Source: CAYMEK01 sp964389305
GTDB lineage: Bacteria > Spirochaetota > Spirochaetia > SZUA-6 > DRHE01
Direction: 5' to 3'
Assembly: GCA_964389305.1 (NCBI GenBank)
Contig: CAYMEK010000007.1
Span: 24,381 to 88,380, forward strand
DNA: 64,000 bases
The translations under genes were made by a program, and so were the position numbers. Below the pieces are notes generated by a model, which saw nothing but the letters and a program-made list of their open reading frames with translations, did no database searches and was not told the DNA's origin. Below, piece after piece: positions 25,318-34,075 of this stretch. Every line of letters starts with the position of its first letter. Within the stretch, counting starts at the first letter, position 1.

Positions 25318-26286
25318 TCAGCTTTCCCCCCGGCGCCTCAGCAGCACCGCATAGATGGACACCGAGACCATGATGATCAACCCGTAGATGACCTGGATCC
25401 AGAAGCCGCTCAGGCCGATGGCCACAATGCCGGCCTCCAGGCTGCCGATGATCAATGCGCCGGCGAAGGTTCCTATGATCGTGCCCATGCCGCCGAAAAC
25501 CGAGGTGCCGCCGATAAAGACCGCCGCCAGCGTGGTCAGCAGATATCCCTGGCCCTGGCTGGGCCAAAAATAGGTAACCTCCAGAGTGGACAGCACGCCG
25601 GCAAAGGCGGAGAAAACGCCCATCTGCATGAAAACGATCGACTTGACCCTCTTGACATTGATCCCCATCATGAGGGCGCTCGCCTCGTTGTCCCCGACGA
25701 ACAGCGCGTGGGAGCCGAATTTGTGCCGTTTCAGCAACAGCCAGAAAACGACCGCGAGGCCGATGAACCACAGAAACTGCGCCGGGATAACGCCTCCCAG
25801 CCTGCCCACACAGATATGGTAAAAAACGGTCTCTTTGGCTTCCACCAGGGGAATACCCTTGCCCTGGGCGCAGACATTGACCAGCCCGCGGAAGAAAAAC
25901 ATGGTGCCGATCGTGGCTACCAGGGAGGGGATCCGTACCTGGACGATCAGGAAGGCGTTGAGAGCGCCGGCGAGCAGCCCGACAACCAGGCAGGCCAGCA
26001 GCGCCAGCAGGATGTCGCCGGTCCACACGAATACTTTGCCGAAGATCCAGGCCGAGAAGGCCAGCACGGACGGAAAAGACAGATCCATCTGACCGAGCAC
26101 CACCACCAGGGTTATGGACAGGGCCATGATCCCGAAGAAGGGGATGGTGGACATGAAGGATGAGTAGATGTCGAATCTGAAGAACACGCTCGGATTGCCG
26201 ATGATGAAGATCGTGTAGACAATGACCAGAACGGCCAGAATGCTCAACTCGAGTCGCAGCTCACGGATTTTGGCGGATTTGAACAT
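25318..26286 (-). CDS. Sugar-type ABC transporter permease (RbsC/BPD_transp_2 family)
   Basis: A 322-residue membrane protein with 8-10 hydrophobic helices and the family-conserved GLLAGALNAFLIVQVRIPSL and GNEASAL-like loop (VGDNEASALMMGINVKRVK), ending with GTSVFGGMGTIIGTFAGALI. This is the permease of CUT2-type importers (ribose, xylose, autoinducer-2, inositol). It is the last of four transporter genes and is separated from the ATPase gene by an intercistronic hairpin. Only one permease and one ATPase gene are present, so a homodimeric permease is expected. Confidence 0.92.
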   Translation of the reverse strand: MFKSAKIRELRLELSILAVLVIVYTIFIIGNPSVFFRFDIYSSFMSTIPFFGIMALSITLVVVLGQMDLSFPSVLAFSAWIFGKVFVWTGDILLALLACLVVGLLAGALNAFLIVQVRIPSLVATIGTMFFFRGLVNVCAQGKGIPLVEAKETVFYHICVGRLGGVIPAQFLWFIGLAVVFWLLLKRHKFGSHALFVGDNEASALMMGINVKRVKSIVFMQMGVFSAFAGVLSTLEVTYFWPSQGQGYLLTTLAAVFIGGTSVFGGMGTIIGTFAGALIIGSLEAGIVAIGLSGFWIQVIYGLIIMVSVSIYAVLLRRRGES

Positions 26287-26307
26287 AATGAATCCTCACA
26301 ATAGAAC

Positions 26308-26341
26308 GGACTCCCCGCGCCGTTATCGGGGCGGGGAGTCC
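26308..26341 (-). other. Intercistronic hairpin in the ABC transporter operon
   Basis: GGACTCCCCGC pairs perfectly with GCGGGGAGTCC, extended inward by two more pairs after one mismatch, around a 6-base loop. On the transcribed strand it lies between the ATPase stop and the permease start and is followed by a weak GTTCTATTGT. It probably protects the upstream mRNA from 3' decay or partially terminates transcription, setting a lower level of permease. Confidence 0.55.
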
Positions 26342-26357
26342 GGAGATGACTCGGGTA

Positions 26358-27155
26358 TCAAGTCAGCCTGCCGGTCCTGGCGAGCTGAATCATCTTTTCG
26401 ACCAGATCGTCCTGGGAGATGTCCTTTTTCAGGAGCTCTCCGGCGATCTGTCCCCGATCCAGGATGACGAACCGGTCTGCTACCGGATACACGTAGTAGA
26501 TGTTGTGGCTGATGAAGACGGCCGATTTCCCCTGCTTCTTGATGTCCAGCACGAAGTCCAGCACTTTGCGCGTTTCCGACAGGGACAGCCCCATGGTGGG
26601 CTCGTCCAGGATGATCAGATCGGCGTCGAAGTACAGAGCGCGGCCGATGGCCACTCCCTGCTTTTCTCCTCCCGACAGCGCCATCACCACCGATTCGGTG
26701 GTGATGGCCTTGGAAGTAAAGCCTATCTGCTCCCGCAGCATCGTCTGCGTCTGGTGCTTCTGATCCTTGACTTTCAGGAAGCCCATAGGATAAACGAGCT
26801 CCCGTCCGGCGAACATATTCCGCCACAGGGTCTGCTGATCGCCCAGGGCCCGCTCTTGATATACGGTCTCGATGCCGAGCTGCCGGGAGCGCCTGACCGA
26901 ATGCAGGGTGATTTTGTATCCCTTGTAGTAGATGTCGCCGCTGTCGGGCCGGTGCACCCCGGTGATGAGCTTGATCAGGGTGGACTTGCCGGCGCCGTTG
27001 TCGCCGACCAGGCCCACGATCTCATTGTTACCGATTTCGAAATCGATGCCGTGAAGGGCAGTGACTTCGCCGAAGGACTTGCTGATCCCCTTCATGGACA
27101 GCAGGGCTGCTTCTGCCCGGCTCTTTTCTCGGGAAACCGCCGGATCCTCAGCCAT
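26358..27155 (-). CDS. Sugar-type ABC transporter ATP-binding protein
   Basis: A 265-residue single ABC ATPase domain: Walker A GDNGAGKST, signature LSGGEKQ, Walker B LIILDEPTMGLS and switch ISHN. CUT2 importers usually have a fused two-domain ATPase of about 500 residues (RbsA, XylG); this one is a single domain of the FrcA type. The start at 27155 (MAEDPAVSRE) is preferred over upstream starts because it follows a purine-rich AGAGGAAAAGGAG. The spacing to the binding-protein gene is 25 bases. Confidence 0.9.
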   Translation of the reverse strand: MAEDPAVSREKSRAEAALLSMKGISKSFGEVTALHGIDFEIGNNEIVGLVGDNGAGKSTLIKLITGVHRPDSGDIYYKGYKITLHSVRRSRQLGIETVYQERALGDQQTLWRNMFAGRELVYPMGFLKVKDQKHQTQTMLREQIGFTSKAITTESVVMALSGGEKQGVAIGRALYFDADLIILDEPTMGLSLSETRKVLDFVLDIKKQGKSAVFISHNIYYVYPVADRFVILDRGQIAGELLKKDISQDDLVEKMIQLARTGRLT

Positions 27156-27180
27156 CTCCTTTTCCTCTCTCTTTCTCGCT

Positions 27181-28197
27181 TTAGCGTATACCCTGCTCGG
27201 CCAGAGGGGCGACAAAATCGATGTTGCTGGCATCGATGATGGCCGCTCCGGTGTCGATGTGCAGGCCGGCAAAGCCGTACTTGACCGTAAGGCAGGCCTG
27301 CACGATGGGTAGATAGCCCTGCAGATAGGGCTGCTGATCGAGAACCGCTCCCACGTAGCCCTCCTTGATGGCCTCGGCCGTGGCTGCACTGAGGTCGAAG
27401 CCGGCTCCGAAGATCTCGCCCGGCTTCTTTCCGGCCGCGCGCATGTAAGTGCCCATGGTGGCGGTGAGCGCGCCGTGGTCGGTGATAATCATCTTTACGT
27501 CCGGGTTGGCCGCGATGTAACTGGCGACGACCGGTGTGCCCAGGGTGGCGTCGCTGTTGACCGCGTCGCTGATCTCCAGGTAGTCCACCTTGACCCCCAA
27601 CTCCTTCAGGGCGTCGATGCAGCCCTTGGTGCGCAGCCCGCGGGTCTCCTGGCCGAGCAGGCCCCAAACCAGGGCTTTGTCGCCGGCCTTCAGCTTGGCC
27701 CTGGCGGCGGCTCCTTTGGCCAGCATGTAGCCGGAGGGGTAAAGCTCCTGTCCCACGTAGCCGAAGCCCTTGTCTTTGTACTTCTCCTCGATGGCCGGCA
27801 GGGTGGTGTTCTGGCTGGTGACCACGATTCCTTTGGCCTCGGCTTCATCCACCAGCGGGGCGAAAGCGGCCACGCCGGGATGGCCCATGATGCAGATGGC
27901 GTCCGGCCTCTGGGCTACGGCATCCTTGAACTGAGCCACCATCCGGTCGGGCAGCCAGCCGGACCACACGTAGTCCACCTGGCAGCCAAGATCGTACTGG
28001 GCGGCCCGGGCGCCGTTATAGACTACCGAGGCGAAGGGTCCTCCTTCGCTTCCGCCGGGAAAGAAGACGATATGCACATCCGCGAAGTGCTTCTGCCCGG
28101 CCTTCATGGCCTCCCCTTCCGGGGTGCCTTCGGCGAATAGGCCCACCGAGAGTCCCAGAAGGGCCAACAACGATACTAGCACGACAAGCTTTTTCAT
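27181..28197 (-). CDS. Periplasmic sugar-binding protein 1 of ABC transporter
   Basis: A 338-residue substrate-binding protein of the LacI/RbsB-like periplasmic-binding fold (Peripla_BP_4). A signal peptide is clear (MKKLVVLVSLLALLGLSVG, then AEG). Core motifs such as DAICIMGHPGVAAFAPLVDE and VGAVLDQQPYLQGYLPI fit the family. The ATG has an AAGGAGGAGAAA ribosome-binding site. It lies between the second binding protein and the ATPase; a weak promoter-like pair (CTTACA, 16 bases, TATTAT) in the 84-base gap upstream could give extra expression. The ligand is unknown. Confidence 0.9.
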   Translation of the reverse strand: MKKLVVLVSLLALLGLSVGLFAEGTPEGEAMKAGQKHFADVHIVFFPGGSEGGPFASVVYNGARAAQYDLGCQVDYVWSGWLPDRMVAQFKDAVAQRPDAICIMGHPGVAAFAPLVDEAEAKGIVVTSQNTTLPAIEEKYKDKGFGYVGQELYPSGYMLAKGAAARAKLKAGDKALVWGLLGQETRGLRTKGCIDALKELGVKVDYLEISDAVNSDATLGTPVVASYIAANPDVKMIITDHGALTATMGTYMRAAGKKPGEIFGAGFDLSAATAEAIKEGYVGAVLDQQPYLQGYLPIVQACLTVKYGFAGLHIDTGAAIIDASNIDFVAPLAEQGIR

Positions 28198-28281
28198 TTT
28201 CTCCTCCTTACTTTAGCTTGTTTCAACGGGATAATAAAGAGAAAAATTTACCTGTAAGCCTCACCTCCTTCCAGCACAACT

Positions 28282-29241
28282 CTATTGCTTCTTCGTAACC
28301 AGCTTTCTCATCTGCTCGGAATAGCTGTTCACATTGTGCTGATCCACGAAGACGATACCCGTATCGATGTTCTCGGGGATCGGCTCTCCTCGGACCGCCT
28401 TCAGAAGCAGCTCCAGGGCCAGCCAGCCTATGGTGTAGGTACGCTGCACGATGCAGAACCGGATATAGCCTTCCCGGATTCCCTTCAGCGTGTCTTTGAG
28501 ATCGTCGAATCCGCCCACGATCACGTCGTTGTTGCCCATCCCTTTGACCACGATTCCAGCCGCCGGAGCTCCGTAAGCGGAAACACCACAGATGCCTTTC
28601 AAGGCCGGGTATTGCTCGAACAGGGACTCGGTCTTGTTCACCGCCAGCGCGTAGTCACCCCGTATATCCTCCACGGCCACCAGTGAGATCCCGGTGGAGG
28701 TGTCGGCGATCGCTTGGCGGATCCCTGCGGTTCTGAGGTTAAGGTTGAGCGTTTCCAGCCCGCCCTGCAGCACGGCGATTTCCCCCTCGTAGTCCATCAA
28801 CTCCGCCATCCGCTTTCCGGCTTCGTATCCAGCCTGGAAGTTGTTGGTACCCACGTAGGCCAGGGCCTTGGTGGAGGGAGCGGGGGCGTCGAACGTGATC
28901 ACCTTGATGCCTGCCTCTATTGCCTTGTCTATGATCGAAACCAGACCGGCGTCGTCGAGAGCCGAGATGGCGATGCCGTCTACCTTCTGGGCGATCAGGT
29001 CTTCGATGATCTTCACCTGCAGGGACAGCTCGAATTTGGGCGGGCTGATCATCTCCACGTAAACGTCATACTCGGCGGCTGCGTCTTTGAACCCCTCATA
29101 GCAGGGGTCGTAGTAGGGATGAACCCCCTTGGGCACCATGATGAATATCGGCTTGGAGCGTGTCTCCACCTGGCCGTTGGCCCCTGTTTCGGCGACGGCC
29201 AACAGGGACAGACCGAAAATGAGTACTGCGGCGCGTTTCAT
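28282..29241 (-). CDS. Periplasmic sugar-binding protein 2 of ABC transporter
   Basis: A 319-residue RbsB-like binding protein with an N-terminal signal (MKRAAVLIFGLSLLAVAE). Internal features include IIEDLIAQKVDGIAISALDD and NFQAGYEAGKRMAELMD, typical of the fold. Sequence differs clearly from binding protein 1, so it is not a recent duplication. It is the first gene of the transporter operon, and its start lies about 11 bases after the predicted start site of a sigma-54 promoter. Because it immediately follows a two-component system gene set, it may supply ligand to the transporter, to the sensor, or to both. Confidence 0.88.
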   Translation of the reverse strand: MKRAAVLIFGLSLLAVAETGANGQVETRSKPIFIMVPKGVHPYYDPCYEGFKDAAAEYDVYVEMISPPKFELSLQVKIIEDLIAQKVDGIAISALDDAGLVSIIDKAIEAGIKVITFDAPAPSTKALAYVGTNNFQAGYEAGKRMAELMDYEGEIAVLQGGLETLNLNLRTAGIRQAIADTSTGISLVAVEDIRGDYALAVNKTESLFEQYPALKGICGVSAYGAPAAGIVVKGMGNNDVIVGGFDDLKDTLKGIREGYIRFCIVQRTYTIGWLALELLLKAVRGEPIPENIDTGIVFVDQHNVNSYSEQMRKLVTKKQ

Positions 29242-29262
29242 CGAGAGATCCGCCGATCATGT

Positions 29263-29278
29263 TGCAAGATATGGACCA
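29263..29278 (-). promoter_or_regulatory. Sigma-54 (-24/-12) promoter
   Basis: On the minus strand TGGTCCATATCTTGCA has GG and GC separated by exactly ten bases, as in the sigma-54 consensus TGGCAC-N5-TTGCA. The predicted start is near 29252, leaving a short leader that contains CGGA before the ATG at 29241. An NtrC-type activator is encoded immediately upstream and an inverted repeat lies about 120 bases upstream, so all parts of a sigma-54 switch are present. Confidence 0.75.
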
Positions 29279-29377
29279 GCCGCTCAGGCGGACGGCAATT
29301 TCTGCTATGTGCTTATGGTGCGGTCAGTTAGGAGAGCACGAAGGGCATCAGGACACGAAGGCCGGCACTGCCCGGGA

Positions 29378-29413
29378 TTACCCATTTACCCAAAACGTAA
29401 ACATCTGGGTAAA
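29378..29413 (-). promoter_or_regulatory. Enhancer-type inverted repeat (NtrC-like activator binding site candidate)
   Basis: TTTACCCA (29385-29392) and TGGGTAAA (29406-29413) are perfect 8-base inverted arms, 13 bases apart. A third copy, TTACCCA, sits directly next to it at 29378-29384. The centre is about 120 bases upstream of the -24 element, the usual distance for an upstream activating sequence of a sigma-54 promoter. It lies just downstream of the activator gene's stop codon. Confidence 0.65.
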
Positions 29414-29431
29414 AATGTATAAACTCAAAAG

Positions 29432-30745
29432 TCAGCCGATCGAATATTTCTTCATCTTGTTGTACAGCGTTTTCCGGCTGATTTTCAACGCTTTTGCCGC
29501 CAGGGACCTGTTGAAGGAGTTGCGGGACAGCGCTTCCAATATCGCCTTGCGCTCCACCTCGCCGACCATCGATAGGCTCCCGACGGCGTCGCGGTCCAGG
29601 CCCAAATCTCCCGGCAGCAGTACCTTCTTGGCTCCGCACAGGACGAGTGCCGATTCGATGACGTGCTTCAGCTCGCGAACATTGCCCGGCCAGGAGTAGC
29701 TCTTGAGATAGCGAATCGTTTCCGAGGGAAGCTCGACTCTCTCCCTCTTGTAGAGCCTGGTGTAGAGGTCCTTGAAGTGCTGGGCCAGAGGCTCGATATC
29801 TTCCAGCCGTTGACGCAGCGGAGGGAGTTCTATCTTGATACCGTTCAGGCGATAGTACAGGTCTTCCCGAAAGTCGTTGTGCCTGATCTTCTCCTTCAGA
29901 TCTTGATTGGTGGAGGCAACGACTCTGGCCTTGAGCGGGATCGAAGTAATGCCGCCTAGGCGCTCGAAGCTCTTCTCCTCCAGCACCCGGAGCAGTTTCG
30001 CCTGTAGCTGCAGTCCCATGTCTCCTATCTCGTCGAGAAATACGAATCCGCTGCCCGCAATCTCGAACTTGCCCGGCTTGGCCTGGACGGCGCCCGAGAA
30101 AGAACCCTTCTCGAAACCGAACAGCTCGCTCTCCAGCAGCTCGCAGGGGATCGCGGCGCAGTTGATGCCGACGTAAGGGCTGCCGCTGCGTACTCCCCGG
30201 CTGTGAATCATACGGGCCACCAGCTCCTTGCCGGTCCCGCTTTCGCCAACGATGAGCACGGGTATATCCTTGTCCTTGATTTTATCGATGACGCTCACCA
30301 CCTCGGCCATCTTGCGGTCCCGATACACGAGCTGCAGCTCTCCCGCCTCGCTGGCCCGATCGCCGCCGGCGGTGGTTGTCCGGCCGAAGAAGCGGTCGGC
30401 GATCTCCACGATGTCCTTGTTGTCGAAGGGCTTCCTGATGTAGTCCGCCGCGCCCATCTTCATAGCGCACACGGCGGTTTCGATCGTGGCATAGGCGGTG
30501 ATGATCACCACCTTGACGCGGCTGGTATCGATTCTTTTTACAATCTCCACGCCGTCCAGATCCGGCAGCCTTAGATCGACGAAGGCGAGCCTGAAGTGGC
30601 CCGAGCGGAGCTTCTCGACCGCCTTCAGGCCGCACTCCTCGATATCGACCGGATATCCCTTGAGGGATAAAGCCTTGGCAATGCCCTCGCGCATCCCCTG
30701 CTCGTCGTCGGCGACCAGGATGTTAAAGCTGTCTTTGGAGACCAA
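29432..30745 (-). CDS. NtrC-type sigma-54-dependent response regulator
   Basis: A 437-residue protein with the full three-domain plan. The receiver domain has phosphoacceptor Asp57 (AFVDLRLPDLDG). The AAA+ domain has Walker A GESGTGKE (167-174) and Walker B VFLDEIGD (235-242). The sigma-54 contact loop reads GSFSGA (214-219), a conservative variant of GAFTGA. A Fis-type HTH ends the protein (RSLAAKALKISRKTLYNKMK). The start is TTG at 30745, preceded by GGAGGGGAAA and overlapping the end of the kinase gene by 23 bases. It should activate the sigma-54 promoter just downstream that drives the ABC transporter operon. Confidence 0.93.
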   Translation of the reverse strand: MVSKDSFNILVADDEQGMREGIAKALSLKGYPVDIEECGLKAVEKLRSGHFRLAFVDLRLPDLDGVEIVKRIDTSRVKVVIITAYATIETAVCAMKMGAADYIRKPFDNKDIVEIADRFFGRTTTAGGDRASEAGELQLVYRDRKMAEVVSVIDKIKDKDIPVLIVGESGTGKELVARMIHSRGVRSGSPYVGINCAAIPCELLESELFGFEKGSFSGAVQAKPGKFEIAGSGFVFLDEIGDMGLQLQAKLLRVLEEKSFERLGGITSIPLKARVVASTNQDLKEKIRHNDFREDLYYRLNGIKIELPPLRQRLEDIEPLAQHFKDLYTRLYKRERVELPSETIRYLKSYSWPGNVRELKHVIESALVLCGAKKVLLPGDLGLDRDAVGSLSMVGEVERKAILEALSRNSFNRSLAAKALKISRKTLYNKMKKYSIG

Positions 30746-32864
30746 TTTCCCCTCCTTTGGGAAACTCCAGGGTCACGACCGTGCCGTTGCGCCGGCCCGC
30801 GCTCACACTGATCGTGCCGCCGTGCCTTTTCATAATCTTGGAGCTCAGGAACAGTCCCAGTCCAGTGCTGTTCTTGTTGGTTACGAACGGATCGAAGAGC
30901 CGCTCTATTATGGCTTTTTCCATTCCCTTTCCGTTGTCCTCGACGTCGATACGAACCCGATCCTCGGCGGAGTCTATCGACAGCCGAATGCGGCCATGGT
31001 CGTGGTCTATCGACTGGATGGCGTTGTTGAGAACATTGAAGAAAACCTGCTTCAGGGAATCGGGATTGCCCGTAACCCGGGTGTCTTCCCCTTTTAAACG
31101 AATCCGAGCCTCGATCCTGCGCTGCTTCAGCTTGGGGCTGAACAGCTCCACGATCTCCTCGGCCAGAGCGGCCAGGGCGACCTCCCGCATTTCGGCGCTC
31201 TCGTCACGGGAGATATGCAGCAGCTTCTCGACCAGGGAATTGATTCTCCTGACCTCGGACTCGATGCGCGTGATGTATTCCCGTTGCTCTTGCGCTGACA
31301 GCTGCCCGGTGGCGATCAACTGTACATGGTTGAGAATGACGCCCATGGGATTACCGATCTCATGGGCGATCCCCGCCGCCAGCTTGCCGATTTCCGCCAG
31401 CTTTTCCGACTGGACCACCGCCCGTTCCATGTTAAGGTGCTCGGTGATATCGACAATCACTACTACGGTCCCGGTGATATCCTTGCTGCCATCCCCCACC
31501 GGAAAGAAATCTAAAGAATAGCTCTTGCATCCGGTCTCCAGCCTGGCTATGTGTTCGGGCTGTCCGTCCCGGAACACATCCTCGAGCTTGGCGGTAATCT
31601 GGTCACGATGCTCGGAGAAGAAAGGGATGGAAAAAAAGGCGAGGCCCCCCGCCGGCTCGGGCAGATTGAGGCTGCTCTGGGCACTCTGGTTGGCCAGGAC
31701 CAGGTTGTACTGGCGATCGATGACCAGGGTGGTGAGAAGCAGGCTCTGGAACACGGCGTCGATGTAGCTGTTCAGCAGAGTCAGCTCCCGGTTACTCGTC
31801 TCGAGCCGCTCATGGTTCTCCTTCAAGGTCAGGGTCATCGAGTTGAAGGCCGAGGCGAGACTGCCCAATTCGTCGCTGCGCCCGACGCCGATCTGGTGGC
31901 CGTAGTCCCCTCCGGATACGGCCCTGGTGGCGCTCACCAGCTGCCTGATCCCCCCGATCAGGTCGATGCCCCAAAGATAGAAGGTGAGAACAGGGATGAG
32001 AATGCAGAACATCGTGATAATGGATAAAAGCACGGTAAGCTGCCGGTTGCGGAAGAAGGAGCTTTTCGGCGCGCCGACCACAAGCGTACCGGTGACGCCG
32101 TTTCCTATATCGAAGTTGGACAGCACAATGTTGTACTCCTGTCCCTGGGAGCGGTAGGAGCTGTGGGTCAGTGTATCGGGTTCACTGGAATTCCTGGCGG
32201 GCAGCTCCTGGATATCGGGTAGGGAGGAGAACAGAAAGCGCCCCCTGGTATACAGGGCGAAGCGCACTCCGTACTGGAGAGACAGCATGGAAAAGAAATT
32301 GGTGTCGAAACTTTTTTGCAGCAGAACGAGCCCTATCTCGTTGTTGGACACGTAAACCGGCGCAATGGCGTTCAGATAGATCCCATCGGAGTACAGGTAG
32401 AAGTAGGTTTGATTGAGGTATTTACTGACCGATTCGAAATAGATTACATCGGGAATGTTCGTCGAGCGGCCCACGACCGCAACCTCCACGTACTTGTCGT
32501 AGCCTCTCCTGTACACGGCTACGCTCTCCAACTGCCTGGTAAGGGAAAACTTCTCGATTTCATTCTTCAGGGGGATGATGTCTATCTGGAGGGTCGAGGA
32601 ATCGATCTGGTCCCAGTATTTGCTGTACACGTACAACTTGCTGCGTACATAGTCTTCAACGGCCAGACGTGAAAGCGCCCTGGAATAACGTTCCTGTATT
32701 TCCATCACGTTGTTGCTGATCTCCAGGGCTACCTCCTCCAACATCTCGCGCTCCGAGATGACGCCGCTGCGGTAGACAAAGACGCCGGCGAACAGGGCGA
32801 TACCCATAATGGGGACGATGATGGCCACAAGTGCGAAAAGAAGAAGTTTCGGGCGCAGTTTCAC
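30723..32864 (-). CDS. Membrane sensor histidine kinase (NtrB-type partner)
   Basis: 713 residues. A membrane helix at about 7-30, a ~245-residue extracytoplasmic sensor (dCache-like, inferred), a second helix at about 278-300, HAMP, then a PAS domain at about 370-480. HisKA has the phospho-acceptor in AAGIAHEIGNPMG, and the ATPase domain has NVLNNAIQ, DNGKGM and GLGLFLS. The HEIGNPMG box is of the NtrB/DctB class that pairs with NtrC-type regulators. It starts with GTG overlapping the UroD-family stop (GTGA), and the regulator gene overlaps its end, so all three are translationally coupled. Confidence 0.92.
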   Translation of the reverse strand: MKLRPKLLLFALVAIIVPIMGIALFAGVFVYRSGVISEREMLEEVALEISNNVMEIQERYSRALSRLAVEDYVRSKLYVYSKYWDQIDSSTLQIDIIPLKNEIEKFSLTRQLESVAVYRRGYDKYVEVAVVGRSTNIPDVIYFESVSKYLNQTYFYLYSDGIYLNAIAPVYVSNNEIGLVLLQKSFDTNFFSMLSLQYGVRFALYTRGRFLFSSLPDIQELPARNSSEPDTLTHSSYRSQGQEYNIVLSNFDIGNGVTGTLVVGAPKSSFFRNRQLTVLLSIITMFCILIPVLTFYLWGIDLIGGIRQLVSATRAVSGGDYGHQIGVGRSDELGSLASAFNSMTLTLKENHERLETSNRELTLLNSYIDAVFQSLLLTTLVIDRQYNLVLANQSAQSSLNLPEPAGGLAFFSIPFFSEHRDQITAKLEDVFRDGQPEHIARLETGCKSYSLDFFPVGDGSKDITGTVVVIVDITEHLNMERAVVQSEKLAEIGKLAAGIAHEIGNPMGVILNHVQLIATGQLSAQEQREYITRIESEVRRINSLVEKLLHISRDESAEMREVALAALAEEIVELFSPKLKQRRIEARIRLKGEDTRVTGNPDSLKQVFFNVLNNAIQSIDHDHGRIRLSIDSAEDRVRIDVEDNGKGMEKAIIERLFDPFVTNKNSTGLGLFLSSKIMKRHGGTISVSAGRRNGTVVTLEFPKGGEIGLQRQL

Positions 32865-34075
32865 GGATTCTTTTGGGCCTCCTCGTACATGGCGGCGATA
32901 TTCTCCGGCGGAATGTCGGGCTGTAGATTGTGTATCGGAGCGAATACGAAACCTCCGCCCGGCTGCATGACCTCGATCCGGTGCCGAACATCCCTCGCAA
33001 CTTCCTCCGCAGTGCCAAGGGGTAAAACCGCCTGCACATCCGCTCCGCCGCCCCAGAATACGATGCGCTGCCCGAACTCCCTCTTGAGCAGCTCGGGCTC
33101 CATGCCGGCCGCCGAGGTCTGGACCGGGTTGAGGATGTCCACGCCGATCTCGATGAAATCTTCGATAAACTCATACACGGAGCCGCAGGAGTGCAGGAAC
33201 ACCTTGGCCGGGCTCAAGGCGTGGGCCTGCTCATAGATCCTGGCCAACAGGGGCTTGACCAGCGACCGGAACAGCTCGGGGGATATCTGAGGTCCGTTCT
33301 GAAAGCCGAGATCATCGGCAAATCCGAGAACCTGGATGTAGCTTCCCACCGCCTGCAGGTACAGCTTCAGGTCTGCGATCGCCGCCTCGGTGAGCTTCTC
33401 CAGAAGCCGGCGGGAAAACTCCGGTTCCAGGGCCAGGCGCATGAAGAAGATGTCGTACCCGCTCAGGAACTGGGCCTGCTCGAATATGCTCCCGCCCAGC
33501 CAGCCGAAAAGCGCCTTGTCCGTGTTCTCGTACAGGTACCTGGCGGTACGGTGCAGGTACTCCAGCTCCTCGTCGCTGATGCGCTGGGGGGAGAAGGCTT
33601 CCAGCTCCTCGGCCTGCGCCTCGGCCAGGGGGAAGTGGGTCGGAACGAACGATCCGCTTCCCGGGCTCAACAGGCTGCTCTGCACTCCCGCCTCGAAAAG
33701 CCTCCAGACACCGTCCTCGTCGATTACCGGGTCGAACCTTTCGGGAAAGAGGGCCGGGCTTCCGTCCGGAAGCGGATGGGAGATCCAGCCGCCGCCGAGA
33801 GAGATCCCCGGGGCGGCATAGTAGCGATTCAGAGGCAGTACGTCGATGCCCCAGCTCTGCATCAATTCCTGCTCCACCTCGGCCAGCAGCAGGATAATGT
33901 TGGTTACCCGCGGTGGATCACCTGCTGCTATTATGCCCTTGGCGCTCAGGTGAGCCTTGAGCCTGGAGTAGGCCATGGCGTTGATACCCGTTACGATGGA
34001 GCCCCCCAGATCGATCGGAAGGCGGTCGGGGCGCCGGTGATTGACGGCGGCGAGCACCCGCTCGCGGGAAGTCAT
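32861..34075 (-). CDS. Uroporphyrinogen decarboxylase (UroD)-family protein, MtaA/CmuA-like
   Basis: A 404-residue UroD-fold protein. The N-terminus MTSRERVLAAVNHRRPDR is typical of the methyltransferase-like branch of the family, and FLHSCGSVYEF is the His/Cys metal-ligand stretch of MtaA-type proteins. No haem biosynthesis genes are nearby, and true HemE lacks this HxCG motif, so a corrinoid or other methyltransferase, or an uncharacterised activity on the transported compound, is more likely than haem synthesis. The ATG at 34075 gives the canonical N-terminus, but no clear ribosome-binding site precedes it. It is the first gene of the operon with the sensor kinase. Confidence 0.82.
   Translation of the reverse strand: MTSRERVLAAVNHRRPDRLPIDLGGSIVTGINAMAYSRLKAHLSAKGIIAAGDPPRVTNIILLLAEVEQELMQSWGIDVLPLNRYYAAPGISLGGGWISHPLPDGSPALFPERFDPVIDEDGVWRLFEAGVQSSLLSPGSGSFVPTHFPLAEAQAEELEAFSPQRISDEELEYLHRTARYLYENTDKALFGWLGGSIFEQAQFLSGYDIFFMRLALEPEFSRRLLEKLTEAAIADLKLYLQAVGSYIQVLGFADDLGFQNGPQISPELFRSLVKPLLARIYEQAHALSPAKVFLHSCGSVYEFIEDFIEIGVDILNPVQTSAAGMEPELLKREFGQRIVFWGGGADVQAVLPLGTAEEVARDVRHRIEVMQPGGGFVFAPIHNLQPDIPPENIAAMYEEAQKNP

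Noticed and set aside
32861..34075. HemE of haem biosynthesis
   Set aside because: The protein has the HxCG motif of the methyltransferase-like branch and no haem genes are nearby.
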